In this document: positions 1 to 10,457 of the stretch, piece after piece
Numbering within the stretch: position 1 is the first letter of the stretch
Layout of the letters: every line of letters starts with the position of its first letter
Source of the DNA: Bettongia penicillata ogilbyi
Taxonomy: Eukaryota > Chordata > Mammalia > Diprotodontia > Potoroidae
Assembly (NCBI GenBank): GCA_023548195.1
Contig: JAJHZJ010000416.1
Span: 1,632,729-1,696,728 of the forward strand
Direction: 5' to 3'
Length of the DNA: 64,000 nucleotides
Notes under the pieces: model-generated
What the model was told of the DNA's origin: nothing
The model's input: only the letters and a program-made list of their open reading frames with translations
The model's database searches: none
Program-made: the position numbers and the translations under genes

Positions 1-425
1 ATTCCATTACATTCATAGACCACGATTTATTCAGCCATTCCCCTATTGATGGGCATCCCCTTGATTTCCAGTTTTTGGTCACTACAAAGAGAGCTGCTAC
101 ATATGTTTTTGTACATGTGGGACTCTTTCCCATTTTTATGATCTACTGGGGATATGATCTACTGGGTCCTAGAAGTGGTATTGTTGGGTCAAAGTATATG
201 CACCTTTTTGTAGCCCTTTGGGCAGAGTTCCAAATTGCTCTCCAGAATGGTTGGATCAGTTCACAGCTCTGCCAACAATGAATTAGCGTCCCAACTTGCC
301 CACATCTTCTCCAACACTTATCATCTTCCTGTTTTGTCATGTTAGCCAATCTGATAGGTGTAATGTGGTATCCCAGAGTTGATTTGATTTGCATCTCTCT
401 AATCAAGAGTGATTTAGAGCACAAA
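1..425 (-). mobile_element. L1 3' segment, non-inverted arm of a twin-primed L1
   Basis: Read on the minus strand this is the end of L1 ORF2 running towards the 3' UTR. The plus strand shows the conserved L1 antisense signatures: a 'gggcatcccc' stretch at 51-60, 'ccagaatggttggatcagtt' at 241-260 and 'agccaatctgataggtgt' near 343-360. It stops near 421 at sequence matching the point where the plus-strand L1 at 430-4,850 also stops, so the two arms look like one insertion. The poly(A) end would lie left of the window. Boundaries are good to about 10-20 bases. Confidence 0.85.
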
Positions 426-439
426 AAAATTGATTTTTC

Positions 440-935
440 AAAATCAAATAAGATTGGTAGATGAAAAATTTTAAGATCTTATCAAGGAAAACTGTCCTGA
501 AAGTCTGACCAGAGGGTAAAATAGAAAGGGAAAGAATTCACTAACCATCACCTGAAAGAAATCCCAAAATGAAAATACCCAGGAACATTATAGCCAAATC
601 CCATAGTTCTACAAAGCAACTACAAAGAAATCATAAAAAAACTCATGGATCCACAGTCAGGATCATATAAGATTTAACAGATGTCATGTTAAAGGAGTAG
701 GGCACTTAGAGTATGATATTTTGGAAGGCAAAAGAGCTGGGATTACAACCCAGCAACACGAAGTATAATCTTTCAAGGAAAAAAAAATGGATATTTTCTG
801 AAATAGAGAATTTTCAAGCATTCCTGATGAAAAAATCAGAGCCAAACAGAAAAAAAAAATTGGATGGGAAAGAAAGAGGGATACACTGGGAGAAGGGGCA
901 AAAGAGGGGAAGAATAGGAAAATTATTCACATAAA
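440..935 (+). pseudogene. L1 ORF1 remnant (RNA-binding protein, C-terminal half)
   Basis: This stretch parallels the ORF1 C-terminal half of the HAL1 copies: the 'aaggaaaactg' segment near 485, the counterpart of the PRNIVAKF strand near 570-600, and the final segment near 800-860 whose frame (713-934) contains an ENFQAFLMKKSEPNRKKK-like end matching ETEDFQAFLMKRPELKRK of the other copies. ORF1p is the L1 trimeric nucleic-acid chaperone. The frame is broken by several indels and the N-terminus is missing at the inversion junction. Not functional. Confidence 0.75.
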
Positions 936-3227
936 AGAGAGGCACAAAGAACTTTTTTTTTACAGTGGGAGACAATGCTCGAAGTTCACTCTCATCTAAA
1001 TTGGTTCAACAAGGGAAAATATACACACACGTATACACACAAAACTAATTTTGTATAAAAATCTATCTTACCAACAGAGAAGAAAGGAAGGAGATAAGGA
1101 AAATAGGAAGTGATGATAGGGAGGACAGATAAAGGATGACATTGGTCAGAAGCAAAACAGAGTTCAGTGACAGGATAAAAAGAATAAACAAGACAATAGG
1201 ATAAAGAGAAATACATAGTTAGTATTCATAACTGTGAATGTGAGATGAATTCACCCATAAAATGAAAATGGATAGAAGAATGGATTAGAAACCAGAATTA
1301 CAATTTGTTATTTACAAGAAACACACCTGAAACAAGGAGACACACACATACAAAGCTAAAATAAGGAGCTCAGACAGATTCTAGTATGCTTCAGCTAAAG
1401 TAAAAAGGTGGGGGCAGGGGAAGAAATCAAAAGTAAAAATTAACACAATTAAAAGAGATAAGCTGGGAAACTACATCTTGTTAAAAAGGTACCACAGATA
1501 ATGAAGCAATATCCATACTAATATATGCACCAAATGGCACAGCATCCAGATTCTTAAAGGAAAAGTTAAATGAATTACAGGAGGAAATGGACAATAAAAC
1601 TATATTGGGTAGGCTAGATCAATTTTCCTTTCTCAGAACTAGATAAATCTAATCTTCAGGATTAGATTATTTAGTTTCCAATCAAGTTTTTGGTCTATCT
1701 TTCCATGGCCTTTTGTCACATATAACTTTTAATTTCATTATGATTTTAGAAGGATGCATAAACTATCTCTGCATTTCTGCACTGGATAACAAGGTTTTTA
1801 TGACCCAGTACATGGTCAATTTTTGTATACATGCCAGATAAATCTTATGTTAAGTGAAGAAGCTAAAGAGATGAAGAAAATTTTAGAGAAGTTAGATATT
1901 ATAGACCTCTGGAGAAAATTAAATAAGAATAGGAAGGAATTTGCCTCTTTTTTCAGCTATACATGATACCTTCAAAAAAAATTGACCATGTATTGGGAAA
2001 TTAAACCTCACAAACAAATACAGAAAAGGAGAAATATTAAATACAACATTTTCAGATCATAATGCAATAAAAATTTGCATTCAATGAAGGGCCATGGAAA
2101 CATAGATTAAAAATTAATTGGAAACTAAATGTTCTAATCCTAAAACATGAATCAGTCAAAGAACAAATCATAAAAACAATCAATAATCATTAATTTAATT
2201 AAACAATGAGACAACATACCAAAATTTGTGTAATTCACCCAAAGCAGTACTTAGGGAAAAATTTCTATCTCTAAACACATATATCAGTAATAGAGAGAAA
2301 GAGCAGATTGATGAATAGGTCATGTAAACAAAAATACTAGGAAAACAAATTTAAAATCCCCAATTAAACACCAAAATGGAAATCCTGAAAATCAAAGGAG
2401 AGATTAGTAAAATTGAAAGTAAAAAAAAAAAACCATTGAACTAATAAATAAAAGTAGGATCTGGTTTTATAAGAAAAAATAAATTAGATAAAACATGTAT
2501 CAATTTGATTAAGAAAGAAAAAAAATTACCAGTATCAAAAATGAAAAGGGTGAATGTACCACCAATGATGGTGAAATTAAAGCAATTATTAAGAGTTTTT
2601 TTTGCCCAATATACTAATAAAACTGACAGTCTAAGTAAAATGGATGAATATTTAAAAAATTACAATTTGCCCACATTAACAAAAAAGAAAATAGAATACT
2701 TAACCTTTTAGAAAAACTTTGAATAAGGCATAAAAGAGCTCCCTAAGAAAAAACCCCTAAGACTAGTTGGATTTGCAAGTGAATTCTATCAATGGTTTAA
2801 GGAAAAATTAACCCCAATACTAAATAAAGTATTTGGGAAAATAGGAACCAAATTCATTTTTAGGCACAAATATTGTTTTGATGCCTAAACCAGGAAGAGC
2901 AAAAACAGAGAGAAAACAACTATAGACCAATTTCCCTAATGAACATTGATGCAAAAATTTAAACAAGGTATTAGCAAAGAGATTATATCAATAAATCACA
3001 GAGATCATACACTATATCCAGGTGGGATTTGTAACAGGAATATTAGATTGGTTCAATATTAAGAAAACTATCCCAATAATTGACCATCTAAATAAAAATA
3101 GCAACAAAAATCATATGATTATCTCAAGAGATGCAAAAAAAAAGTTTTTGACAAAATACAGCACCCATTCCAATTAAAAATGATAAAAAAGCACAGGAAT
3201 AAAAAGAGCCTTTCTTAAAATGAGAAG

Positions 3228-3522
3228 TTTTTGTTGATGTTGTAGTTCAGTCATGTCTAACTCTTTGTGACCACATTTTGAATATTTTTGGGGAAGATAC
3301 TGGAGTAGTTTGCTATTTCCTTCTCCAGTTCATTTTACAGATGAGAAAATTGAGGCAAAGGGAGTTAAGTGACTTGCTCAGGATCACACAGTAAAAGACA
3401 ATATAATATTAATGAAAATTCTACCTAAATTTATTTATTCTGTGCCAGATTTGAACTCAGAAAGATGAGTCTTCCTGACTCCAGTTCTAGAACTTTATCT
3501 ACTGAGACACCCAGCTGCCCTA
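3228..3522 (-). mobile_element. RTE-tailed CORE-SINE inserted in L1 ORF2, with target-site duplication
   Basis: The tail (left) reads 'cagtcatgtctaactctttg', the body has the marsupial SINE core 'cagatgagaaaattgaggca', and the tRNA-type head ends in 'cacccagctgccc'. The tail resembles those of BovB/RTE-mobilised SINEs. Flanks are aaaatgagaag (3,217-3,227) and aaaatgataag (3,523-3,533), a 10/11 duplication, and the L1 frame resumes on both sides, so this is a clean secondary insertion. An AT-rich patch at about 3,395-3,445 replaces part of the core. Confidence 0.9.
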
Positions 3523-4402
3523 AAAATGATAAGTACTATCTATCTAATACCAAGAGCAAGCATTATCTATAGTAAGGATGAAGTAGAAGCCTTGCCAATA
3601 AGATCAGGGTGAAGCAAAGATCTCTGCTATAACCACTATTCTTCAACATTTATTGGAAATGCTACTCATAGCAATAAGACAAGAAAAAAGAAAGTGAAAT
3701 TTCATATACTATAATTACAGACAACATAAAATACTTGCGAGTCTAACTGCCAAGAGAAACCCAGTAATTATATGAACACAATTACAAAACACTTCACATA
3801 AATAGAGACAGGTCTAAATAATTAGAAAAATATTAATTGCACATGGGTAGGCTGAATCAATGCAATAAAAATGAAAATTCTTCTAAGTTTATTTATTCAG
3901 TGCTGTATCAATCAAACCACCAAAGAATTATTATGAAGAGGTAAGAAAAATTGTAATGAAATTTACTTGGAACAACAAAAGGTCAAGAATACTAAGGGAA
4001 TAGTTGACAAAAAATATATGAAGGAAGGTGGCCTGGAAGTGCCAGATTTCAAACCATATTAAAAATCAGTATTCATCAAAACAATCTGGAACAGGCTAAG
4101 AATAAAGTGGTGGGCCAGTTGAATAAATTAGGTACACAACACACAGTAGTGAATAGCAATAGTAACCTAGTGATTGATAAAGCCAAAAGTCTAAGATTTA
4201 AGGGCAAGAGCTCACCATTTGGCAAAAATTGCTGGGAAAACTGCAAAGCCATTTGGCAGAAACTAGACGTAGGTGAACATCTCATTCCATATTACAAAAT
4301 AAGGCCAAAATGGATAAATGATTTAGGCATAAAGGGTGATATAAGTAAATTAGGAGAGCATGGAAAATTACCTGTCAGATCTATTGATAAGATGACCAAA
4401 CA

Positions 4403-4404
4403 AG

Positions 4405-4474
<70 letters not shown>

Positions 4475-4558
4475 AAGAGAGTGAGAGAGAGACAGAGAGG
4501 GAGAGCAAGAGAGAGAGAGACAGAGAGAAAGGGAGAGAGAAAGAGAGAGAGAGAGAGG
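4403..4558 (+). repeat. (GATA)n followed by (GA)n-rich microsatellite
   Basis: About 17 tandem GATA units run to near 4,472, then an impure GA/AGAG tract to about 4,558. The array interrupts the L1 ORF2 remnant, whose sequence resumes at about 4,560 with 'caaagaaagtaaaatgg'. It is probably an expansion of a short purine-rich L1 stretch and may be length-polymorphic. Confidence 0.95.
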
Positions 4559-4924
4559 ATCAAAGAAAGTAAAATGGATAATTATTACATGGAAATAAAA
4601 AGATTTTTCACAAACAAAAGTAATGAACCCACAATTAGAAGGAAAGCATAAAACTGGGGGAAATATTTTTGTCAAGTTTCTCTGATAAAGACCGTATTTC
4701 TCAAGTACATAGGGAACTGAACCAAATTTATAAAATAAGGCCGATTCCCCAGTTGACAAAATTATCAAAGAATATGAACAGGCAGTTTTCATAAGAAGAA
4801 ATCAAAGTTTTCGATAGTCACATAAATCACTTCTGATTAGAGAAATTAAAAAATTAAAATAATACTATTTCTCACCTGTACAAGAATCTATAATTTGATT
4901 ACTACTTACTTTCATCTCATGAAC

Positions 4925-5095
4925 CCCCTAACTTCCTTCAAAGGATGACCTCTCACGTGACATCTTTCCTGATGTTTCAGTTATTAACACTCAATTTGTC
5001 ATGACAGTTTGGTCTTGTCTTTGTATTCCAGTTGAGCACAATTCCTTGCCAATAACATGTGTTTAATAAGTATTTGTTGAATTGAATTGAACCTT
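4925..5095 (+). mobile_element. L2-like LINE 3' end fragment
   Basis: The end carries 'aataagtatttgttgaattg' at about 5,068-5,087, the usual L2 terminal signature (a 'cttaataaatgtttgttga' type sequence), preceded by the 'taacttccttcaaag' region of the L2 3' UTR. Diverged and 5'-truncated. Confidence 0.65.
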
Positions 5096-5164
5096 AAAGG
5101 TTGTTTGCAATCATGAATGACTCCTTCTCTAACAGAGAGGTTCTGTTTAACCATTAACCAAGAA

Positions 5165-5545
5165 ACTTGGAATTCAAAGTAACCTCAGAGGTCATCTGTT
5201 CCAACCTATCCCTGAACAAGGGCCCCTACTAAAACCATAGCATGTAGTCATTTATTCTTTTGTCAAAGAATAGGAAGTAACCCACAACATGTCAACAATT
5301 CCATTCCCCTTTCTGATGTCTCTAATCATTATAAGTTTTTCCTAATACCAAACCTAAATTTGTATCTTTACAACTTCTACCTATTGTTCCTAGTGCTGTC
5401 CTTTGGGACAAGCAGAACCAAGTAGAACCAGCCTAATCCCTCTTTCATGCAACAACTCTTGAGGTATTTGAAGGCAGTTATCATACACCTCCTCCTGCTG
5501 CCATAAGCCTTTACTTCTCAAGATTCTAAGCACCCTCAAATGGAA
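5165..5545 (-). mobile_element. CR1/L3-like LINE 3' fragment
   Basis: The plus strand has the reverse-complement signature of the CR1/L3 3' end: 'cctcagaggtcatctgttcc' at the left, then the antisense of the frequent 'ggtttagcctggagaagaga' module near 5,505-5,540. The same family appears at 7,425, 20,690, 23,558 and 26,900-34,250. Old and without coding capacity. Confidence 0.65.
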
Positions 5546-5599
5546 TAAACTTGAGAGTTTGGGGTTACTCTTTTCTGGGTACTCAGTAGTTTATCCAGA

Positions 5600-5648
5600 G
5601 GCAGTTAGGTAGTAGAGTAGATAGCAAACTGGGCATAAAGTCAGTAGT
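5600..5648 (+). mobile_element. CORE-SINE head fragment
   Basis: The stretch beginning 'ggcagttaggtagtagagt' matches the tRNA-type head of marsupial SINEs (gcagctaggtggcgcagtgg in other copies). It stops abruptly at about 5,648, where the RTE fragment on the other strand starts. Confidence 0.6.
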
Positions 5649-5649
5649 T

Positions 5650-6331
5650 GTGCTCTCTGAAGCATAGTTTGAATACTTGGCAGTTTTCAACTCGAGCAAG
5701 GACTTCAGTATCCTGTACCTTATCCTGCCAGGTGATCCTCAGAAACTTCCTAAGACAGTTCAAATGGAAGCGATTCAGTTTCCTGGCATGCTGCTGGTAG
5801 ACTGTCCATGTTTCACAGACTTATAACAATGAGGTCAGTACAACAGGTCTGTAGACCTTTAATTTAGTAGTCAGTCTAATACCTCTTTTTTCCCAAACGT
5901 CTCTTCAGATCATCCCAAACACTGAGCTAGCTCCGGCAATGTGTGTATCAACCTCATTGTCAGTGTTTACATTCCTGAGAAGTACACTGCCAAGGTAAGT
6001 GTACTTATCCACAGAATTCAAAACTTCTCCATTTGCTGTAACCAATGGTTCCACGTATGGATGGTGTGGTGGTGGCTGATGGAGCACCTGTGTTTTTTTG
6101 GTGTTTATTATTAGGCCAAAATTAGCTTAGGCAGCAGAGAATTGATCTATACTTTGTTGCATCTCAGCTTCAGATGGTGCACTCAACGCAGCCTCTGAAG
6201 CTGAGATGCAACCTTGTTCCAGTACAGCTTAAATAGCCCTTTGGAGGGTCATTTGCTTTCTTTGCCTTCATAGTTTTAGCATCAATGATACTGTTCTTAT
6301 GGAACCATTTGATTTTCCTTGTATTGTTGTT
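5650..6331 (-). pseudogene. RTE (BovB-type) LINE reverse-transcriptase fragment
   Basis: On the minus strand, an open stretch at 5,905-6,087 reads LHQPPPHHPYVEPLVTANGE and then DKYTYLGSVLL, which is the typical RTE/BovB block after the RT palm (a HQPxP segment and the YLGS motif). Further downstream at about 5,700-5,830 the broken frames give the CETWTVY and [17 protein letters not shown] counterparts. Upstream, the sequence that should encode the FADD catalytic motif is replaced by an inverted copy (6,194-6,212). Truncated and frameshifted. The end at 5,650 is approximate. Confidence 0.8.
6156..6212. repeat. Perfect 19-bp inverted repeat with 19-nt spacer
   Basis: gttgcatctcagcttcaga at 6,156-6,174 and its exact reverse complement at 6,194-6,212, separated by 6,175-6,193. 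It lies inside the RTE fragment. One arm is native RTE coding sequence (SEAEMQQ); the other takes the place where the FADD segment would be expected. Confidence 0.95.
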
Positions 6332-6562
6332 ATTAGGTTATTTCAGTTGTGTCCAACTCTTCATGACCCCATTTGAGGTTTTCTTGGCAAAGATTCTTGA
6401 GCAGTTTGTCATTTCCTTAAACTCATTTTACAAATGAGGAACTGAGGCAAATATGGTTAAGTGAATTACCCACGATCACACAGCTAATAAATGCCTGAGG
6501 TCAAATTTGAACTCAGGAAGATGAATATTCATGATTCCACTATACCACCTAATTGCTTTCCC
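6332..6562 (-). mobile_element. RTE-tailed CORE-SINE
   Basis: Antisense order: tail 'cagttgtgtccaactcttca', then the 'aaatgaggaactgaggcaaa' core, then a head ending near 'ccacctaattgctttccc'. Same family as 3,228-3,522. It abuts the right end of the RTE fragment, and I see no clear duplication. Confidence 0.85.
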
Positions 6563-6736
6563 TTTAAATTATAAATTGTTTAATGAAATTCCTGGGCATC
6601 CACATCAGTTTCTGTAAACAAATGATGAGGTTTGACTCATTCAATGACAGCTTCATAAAGCTAGCTGCAAAGAACTCTTAGGGCAGTTAGTAAGGAGAGG
6701 AAACCCCTATTTATTAGGGAGATATTAACCCTGGTG

Positions 6737-6832
6737 TTAAATGACAGTACCTGCCAGATGTTAACAAATAGTACTTTCCAGATGTTAAATGTTAGTGCCT
6801 GCCAGGTATTAAAGAATAGTACGTCCTAGATA
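6737..6832 (+). repeat. 24-bp minisatellite, four units
   Basis: Four successive 24-base units start at 6,737, 6,761, 6,785 and 6,809, each beginning TTAA and keeping a central AGTACCT- or AGTGCCT-like block followed by CCAGATG or a variant. Units differ at several positions. A partial unit ('gatattaaccctggtg') precedes the first. Confidence 0.85.
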
Positions 6833-7424
6833 TGCTACTGTACTCTTGATTTTGGCAAAAAAAAAAAATACAAAACAAGCACCCCCCAAAAAAAACTCAT
6901 TAGGAGAACTGCTATCGAGTGTACATGAATTTTCTGTACAAGTCTACGATATCTGATATGTGAAATGATATGTTGTCAGCATCATGACCATAAATGTTTC
7001 TCATATCAAGTAAATGCCTCGCATCCCTTGACAGAATTATTAGAATGTGGATATAACAATTAGCTCTTGGGTTAATGCTCTCACCCTTTCATCTCACCAG
7101 GCACAATTCAATAATAGAACAGCACTAAATTCTGGCTTCACCCCTCAGGCTTTTCATTAAGACTACCCAGCACAGAAGTAACTTTACACAGTCCAAAGGC
7201 TGTGTCTTCATGTTCCCATCTGACCATAATATTCACAAATTTCTCCCATGCTACATTATAATATGTCTTGACCATTCATCCAATAAATGGGGTTAAGCAA
7301 ATGGAAATAGAGGGCAAAGCATGAATCCTCCAAAGCCAGAAAGTTCAGATTCTGAATTAGAGATTCTGAATGACAGAGATCTGTTTTATTCCCTAGGGTA
7401 TGTCAAAGATTTTCATTTTTAACT
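6833..7424. other. Stretch with no recognised gene or repeat
   Basis: A short A12 run at about 6,858-6,869 and an A8 run at about 6,888 are the only low-complexity features. I see no coding frame and no familiar transposon signature. Confidence 0.5.
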
Positions 7425-7585
7425 CTACTTTCAGGATAACAGCATCCTTCACTCATGTGATTTCCCTTCAAATACTTGCAGACTTTTCTCTCAAGTCTTT
7501 CTGCAAGCTAAGCAACACTAGCTCCTTCAGTTTGTTCTCAACCAGAATTATCACAATTTTTTTTGACATTGTGGTAAAGACCGGG
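7425..7585 (-). mobile_element. CR1/L3-like fragment
   Basis: The plus strand shows 'cccttcaaatacttgcagac' followed by a tract corresponding to the antisense of 'tttagcctggagaaga...caagtatttgaaggg', the same module as at 5,480-5,540 and 23,850-24,030. Diverged; ends uncertain. Confidence 0.5.
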
Positions 7586-7784
7586 TTATGTCAACTAGGT
7601 CCCCTCCTCCTTCATTCTTTCTTCTTTGAGAGAATGGCTTTTTAGTTACCTTAAATCCAGAGTCATTTCCTTGCATGTTTCCATTGATCATTTTCTTCAC
7701 ACTTCAGAAAACATAAGAGGATGGTTCTAAACTTGTTTCAAAATCCATTTCTTCTAAGGAGCCTTCCATGATTGACCAGCCCAA

Positions 7785-7980
7785 TTGGCATAGTAGAATG
7801 AGTGTGAGACTTGGAGTCAGCAAAGACATGGGTATGAATCCTGCCTCTGACATGTACTGTTTGGGTGACTCTAGGCAAGTCACCTAACCTTTCTGAGCTT
7901 CAGCCTCCTTGTCTGTAAAATGGGGACAAGAATAGTGATAGGTATGATCTCATCTTATGGTACTTGTGATAAGCATTCTC
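7785..7980 (+). mobile_element. MIR-like CORE-SINE
   Basis: Head 'ttggagtcagcaaagacatg', then 'ggcaagtcacctaaccttt', then 'cctccttgtctgtaaaatgg': the canonical order of the MIR/CORE-SINE family in sense orientation. A MIR-type tail follows to about 7,980. Confidence 0.85.
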
Positions 7981-8819
7981 ATAAAGACCATCAGGAGGAT
8001 GATTTCAGTTGATGCACCAACATCTGTTACGAAGAAAAGGGGGGTAGAGAAATTCCATGAAGTGGATCAGATCCTCTAAATTAAATCAGTATCTAATTGT
8101 AATGCTTAGCTCTTTAATGCTAAAGTGGATATATGAAGGTGTCCAAAATATATTTTGGACAATGTGGTTCAGGGATAAGAAATGAGAGAGGCAATAGAGA
8201 GATACTTGGCATGAGTGGGATGCAATTCCTCATGAAGAATTATAAAAGAATTGTAAATATTATCAGAGAAATGTATGAAGAGGGGGAAGGATAGGTAGGT
8301 CACATGGCAAAATTGATAAATAACTAGGCCTGGAGCCAAAATAAACCAGCTCAAGAAAGTGGATCCTTAAATTTTAATGTGAGCATTTATACCTCAGGAA
8401 TCAGCTACATCAAACTATGCCAGGACTGTATTGTTCTGTTAATTGTCTAGACTTAAGAAAGTGATGGAGACAGTATTAATATTGCAGAGTAAACTTCAAA
8501 GTTTACCATATGTACTTTTTCCCCTCAGAAAACCATTTTTAAACATTCGCCAGCACACTACTGGGGATAACCGAAATAAATACTTATTGACTGACAGAAT
8601 GACTGACTAGACAGCCATCAAATTACATTTTTATCCATAACAATGTCAAGAGATCTACAAGAAACCCTGCAGAACATTGTTAAGTCCTACAACAATTTTA
8701 TAGAAGGACATGAACAAGAGTTGCACAGGGCACACAAGGGATAGGTAGGTAGGTTGCAATTTACGTGGTTGAAGGAAACATCACTTGGCAATGTTTCATC
8801 AAAGTATATAAGTATTGAA
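7981..8819. other. Mostly unassigned sequence
   Basis: No gene seen. A stretch near 8,575-8,610 ('aaatacttattgactgacag') could be a small L2 tail. The rest shows no recognised signature. Confidence 0.4.
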
Positions 8820-8888
8820 GGTGCTCAGTGCTTAACACAGTACGTGGCACATAGTTGGTGCTTAATGTATGCTTGATAAGTTGATTCT
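8820..8888 (+). mobile_element. L2 3' terminal fragment
   Basis: Contains 'gtggcacatagttggtgct' and 'taatgtatgcttgataagttg', the terminal signature of L2 elements. Only the last ~70 bases are present. Confidence 0.75.
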
Positions 8889-9052
8889 CCAAGTGTCACT
8901 AAAAAAAATATTACTTCACTTTCTCAACCTCCCAGAAGCAATCAAAATTTAAACTAAAAATTCCAATCAATAGAATGTTTTAAACTTCTTTAAAAAATGA
9001 TCAACTAAATATAAAACCCCCAAAGAATTCTGGACTGGAATGAAAGAAGAAA

Positions 9053-9262
9053 GGCAGGGGCAGTGCAGTGGATAGAATGCTGGACTTAAGAGTCAGGGAC
9101 ACCTGAGTTTGAAACTTGCCTCACACACTTATTAGCTGTTTGGTCCTGGGTAAGTCATTTAACATTTGTCAATCTCAGTTTCTTCATGTGCAAAATGGAG
9201 GACTTGGACCAGTTGCCCTCTAAGTCCCATAAAGCTCTAAATTTATGATTGCATGAAAGGAA
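9053..9262 (+). mobile_element. CORE-SINE with CR1/L3-like tail
   Basis: Head 'ggggcagtgcagtggataga', core 'cctgggtaagtcatttaac' and 'ctcagtttcttcatgtgca', then a tail 'acttggaccagttgccctct...aaagctctaaatttatgatt'. The tail resembles the 3' terminus of the CR1/L3-like element at 34,190-34,250. Sense orientation. Confidence 0.85.
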
Positions 9263-9762
9263 TTAATGAAGCCCACTTTACTCTTTGATGCTATCCAAGG
9301 GCTTGGATGGGGCTAGATGAGCTAGTAGACCAAGCAACAGGCTAGCAAGTTCCTTCACATTGCTAATTACTCATGTAATGCTAGAAACGCTTTGTAAATT
9401 TTGTAAATTGCAAACCACTTTCTAAACTTTACAGATGGAATGGAAATAGTAATGACCTAGAATAGTTTTCGGACAGCTTATAGCTATGTATCCTCTTCTT
9501 AAGATACCTACTTTCCCTTGGATTAGCATAAATGAGGTGCTAGAATTAATATCAGATAAGGTTTCCATTATTATTCCCTTTTGCCATTCCCCTTTCAACC
9601 TGTTGGATGGATAAGCTCAGCTGGTGCCCAAGATAGCCTAACAGAGATGCCCATTGTCTTCTCTCAGCTGTTCACTCTAGGGAATTATCCATCCAGTCTT
9701 TCCTTAGGCTCAGTTTTCTTTACTCTCAATGATAATTCTCAGAAAGCATCCTTCTGTGTCTA
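9263..9762. other. Unassigned sequence left of the tail-less HAL1
   Basis: No gene or repeat recognised. The sequence at 9,700-9,777 joins directly to that at 11,271 onward if the HAL1 insertion is removed, so this is the pre-insertion locus. Confidence 0.5.
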
Positions 9763-9777
9763 AAGGGTTATTGTGAG
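9763..9777 (+). repeat. Left target-site duplication of the tail-less HAL1
   Basis: aagggttattgtgag, repeated exactly at 11,271-11,285. Confidence 0.95.
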
Positions 9778-9786
9778 GGGGGAGGA

Positions 9787-9799
9787 GCCAAGATGGCGG
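9787..9799 (+). promoter_or_regulatory. YY1-type site at the HAL1 5' end
   Basis: gccaagatggcgg matches the YY1 core (AAGATGGC) found at the very 5' end of placental L1 5' UTRs, where YY1 sets the transcription start. Similar sites sit at 18,671-18,686, 27,654-27,666 and 32,231-32,245. Activity here is inferred from family knowledge. Confidence 0.7.
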
Positions 9800-10158
9800 A
9801 GTAGAAAGACTCACGGTATGCTAGCTCCGAACCCACAGCCCATAAATTTCCTGCAAAAAGAACTCCCCACGAATTCTGGAGCACTGCAAGGCACGCAGAA
9901 ACACAGTGGAAAAGATTTCCGTTCCAGAGAGCCCTGGAGAGCCGTCCCCAGGGGTCCATCACGCTCCGGACAGCAGAGTCCACCCCTGTGCTGCCCTGGC
10001 CACACGGCCAAGAGGAGCAGATCCGAGCAGGCTTCAGGGAAGGAACCTCTGGTGGCTGGGAAGGTCCCTCCGCCCACAGATGCTACAGGTCAGTGAGAGA
10101 GACTTCTGGACTGGCCGAGAGGGGAGCGGGGTGTCTCCGTGACTCGGGCCTCCTTGGG

Positions 10159-10210
10159 AGGCAGTGGAAGAGGCAGTGGCAGAGGCAGTGGCAGAGGCAG
10201 CAGAGGCGGC
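10159..10210 (+). repeat. GGCAGTGGCAGA-type minisatellite in HAL1 5' UTR
   Basis: About four 12-base units of a GGCAGTGGCAGA type. The other HAL1 copies have shorter or rearranged versions at the matching place (about 18,270-18,310, 28,028-28,050 and a CCGCC-rich form in 31,770-31,830), so the array varies between copies. Confidence 0.8.
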
Positions 10211-10457
10211 CCGGAACTCCCGGAGCAGCAGGCAGAAGTTCAGGGCCATTACCGAAGGTCTCTGCATAAAGCCCCTGAGGGAACTGAGCCTGGGAGGTGG
10301 CCCTGCCCCCACCCAAGTACCAGAACTTAAGCTCACATTGAATAGCAGCCATGCCTGCCACGGAAAGCCCATTTGAATCTCAGAGCCCAAGCACTAGCTG
10401 GGCAGATCTAGGCAGGGGTGGGCAGGAATCTCAGAAGTCAAGTAACTGGCTGGGAAA

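Larger units (their letters stand above)
430..4850 (+). mobile_element. L1 body (ORF1 C-terminus to ORF2 3' part), inverted arm of the same insertion
   Basis: A diverged L1 in plus orientation running from the C-terminal half of ORF1 through the inter-ORF spacer and endonuclease and reverse-transcriptase regions to near the ORF2 3' end. It aligns by eye with the HAL1 ORF1 copies and with the minus-strand L1 at 38,120-43,660. It is broken by frameshifts, a SINE at 3,228-3,522 and a microsatellite at 4,403-4,558. Its right end near 4,840 reaches the ORF2 point where the reversed piece at 1-425 begins, overlapping it by about 20 bases. Seen from the minus strand this is the inverted-5' plus sense-3' arrangement left by twin priming. 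Confidence 0.85.
1240..4850 (+). pseudogene. L1 ORF2 remnant (endonuclease plus reverse transcriptase)
   Basis: A degenerate ORF2. Near 1,300-1,330 it retains the conserved 'acaagaaacacacctgaaac' endonuclease stretch, near 1,525-1,620 the segment just before the GDFN-type endonuclease motif, near 2,600-2,700 the pre-RT linker (open frame 2,505-2,711, MDEYLKNYNLPTLTKKK) and near 3,590-3,680 the LSPLLFN region, before the 3' half to 4,790. ORF2p nicks DNA and reverse transcribes in cis. Stops and frameshifts occur throughout. Two younger interruptions, a SINE and a tetranucleotide repeat, sit inside it. Confidence 0.8.

Noticed and set aside
4292..4792. 166-codon minus-strand frame
   Set aside because: Its middle is the translated GATA/GA repeat and its ends are antisense of L1 ORF2.
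9773..10390. Many overlapping open frames on both strands
   Set aside because: They lie in the GC-rich HAL1 5' UTR, where stop codons are rare. The sister copies (18,115-18,798, 31,539-32,273) give different, non-conserved frames.
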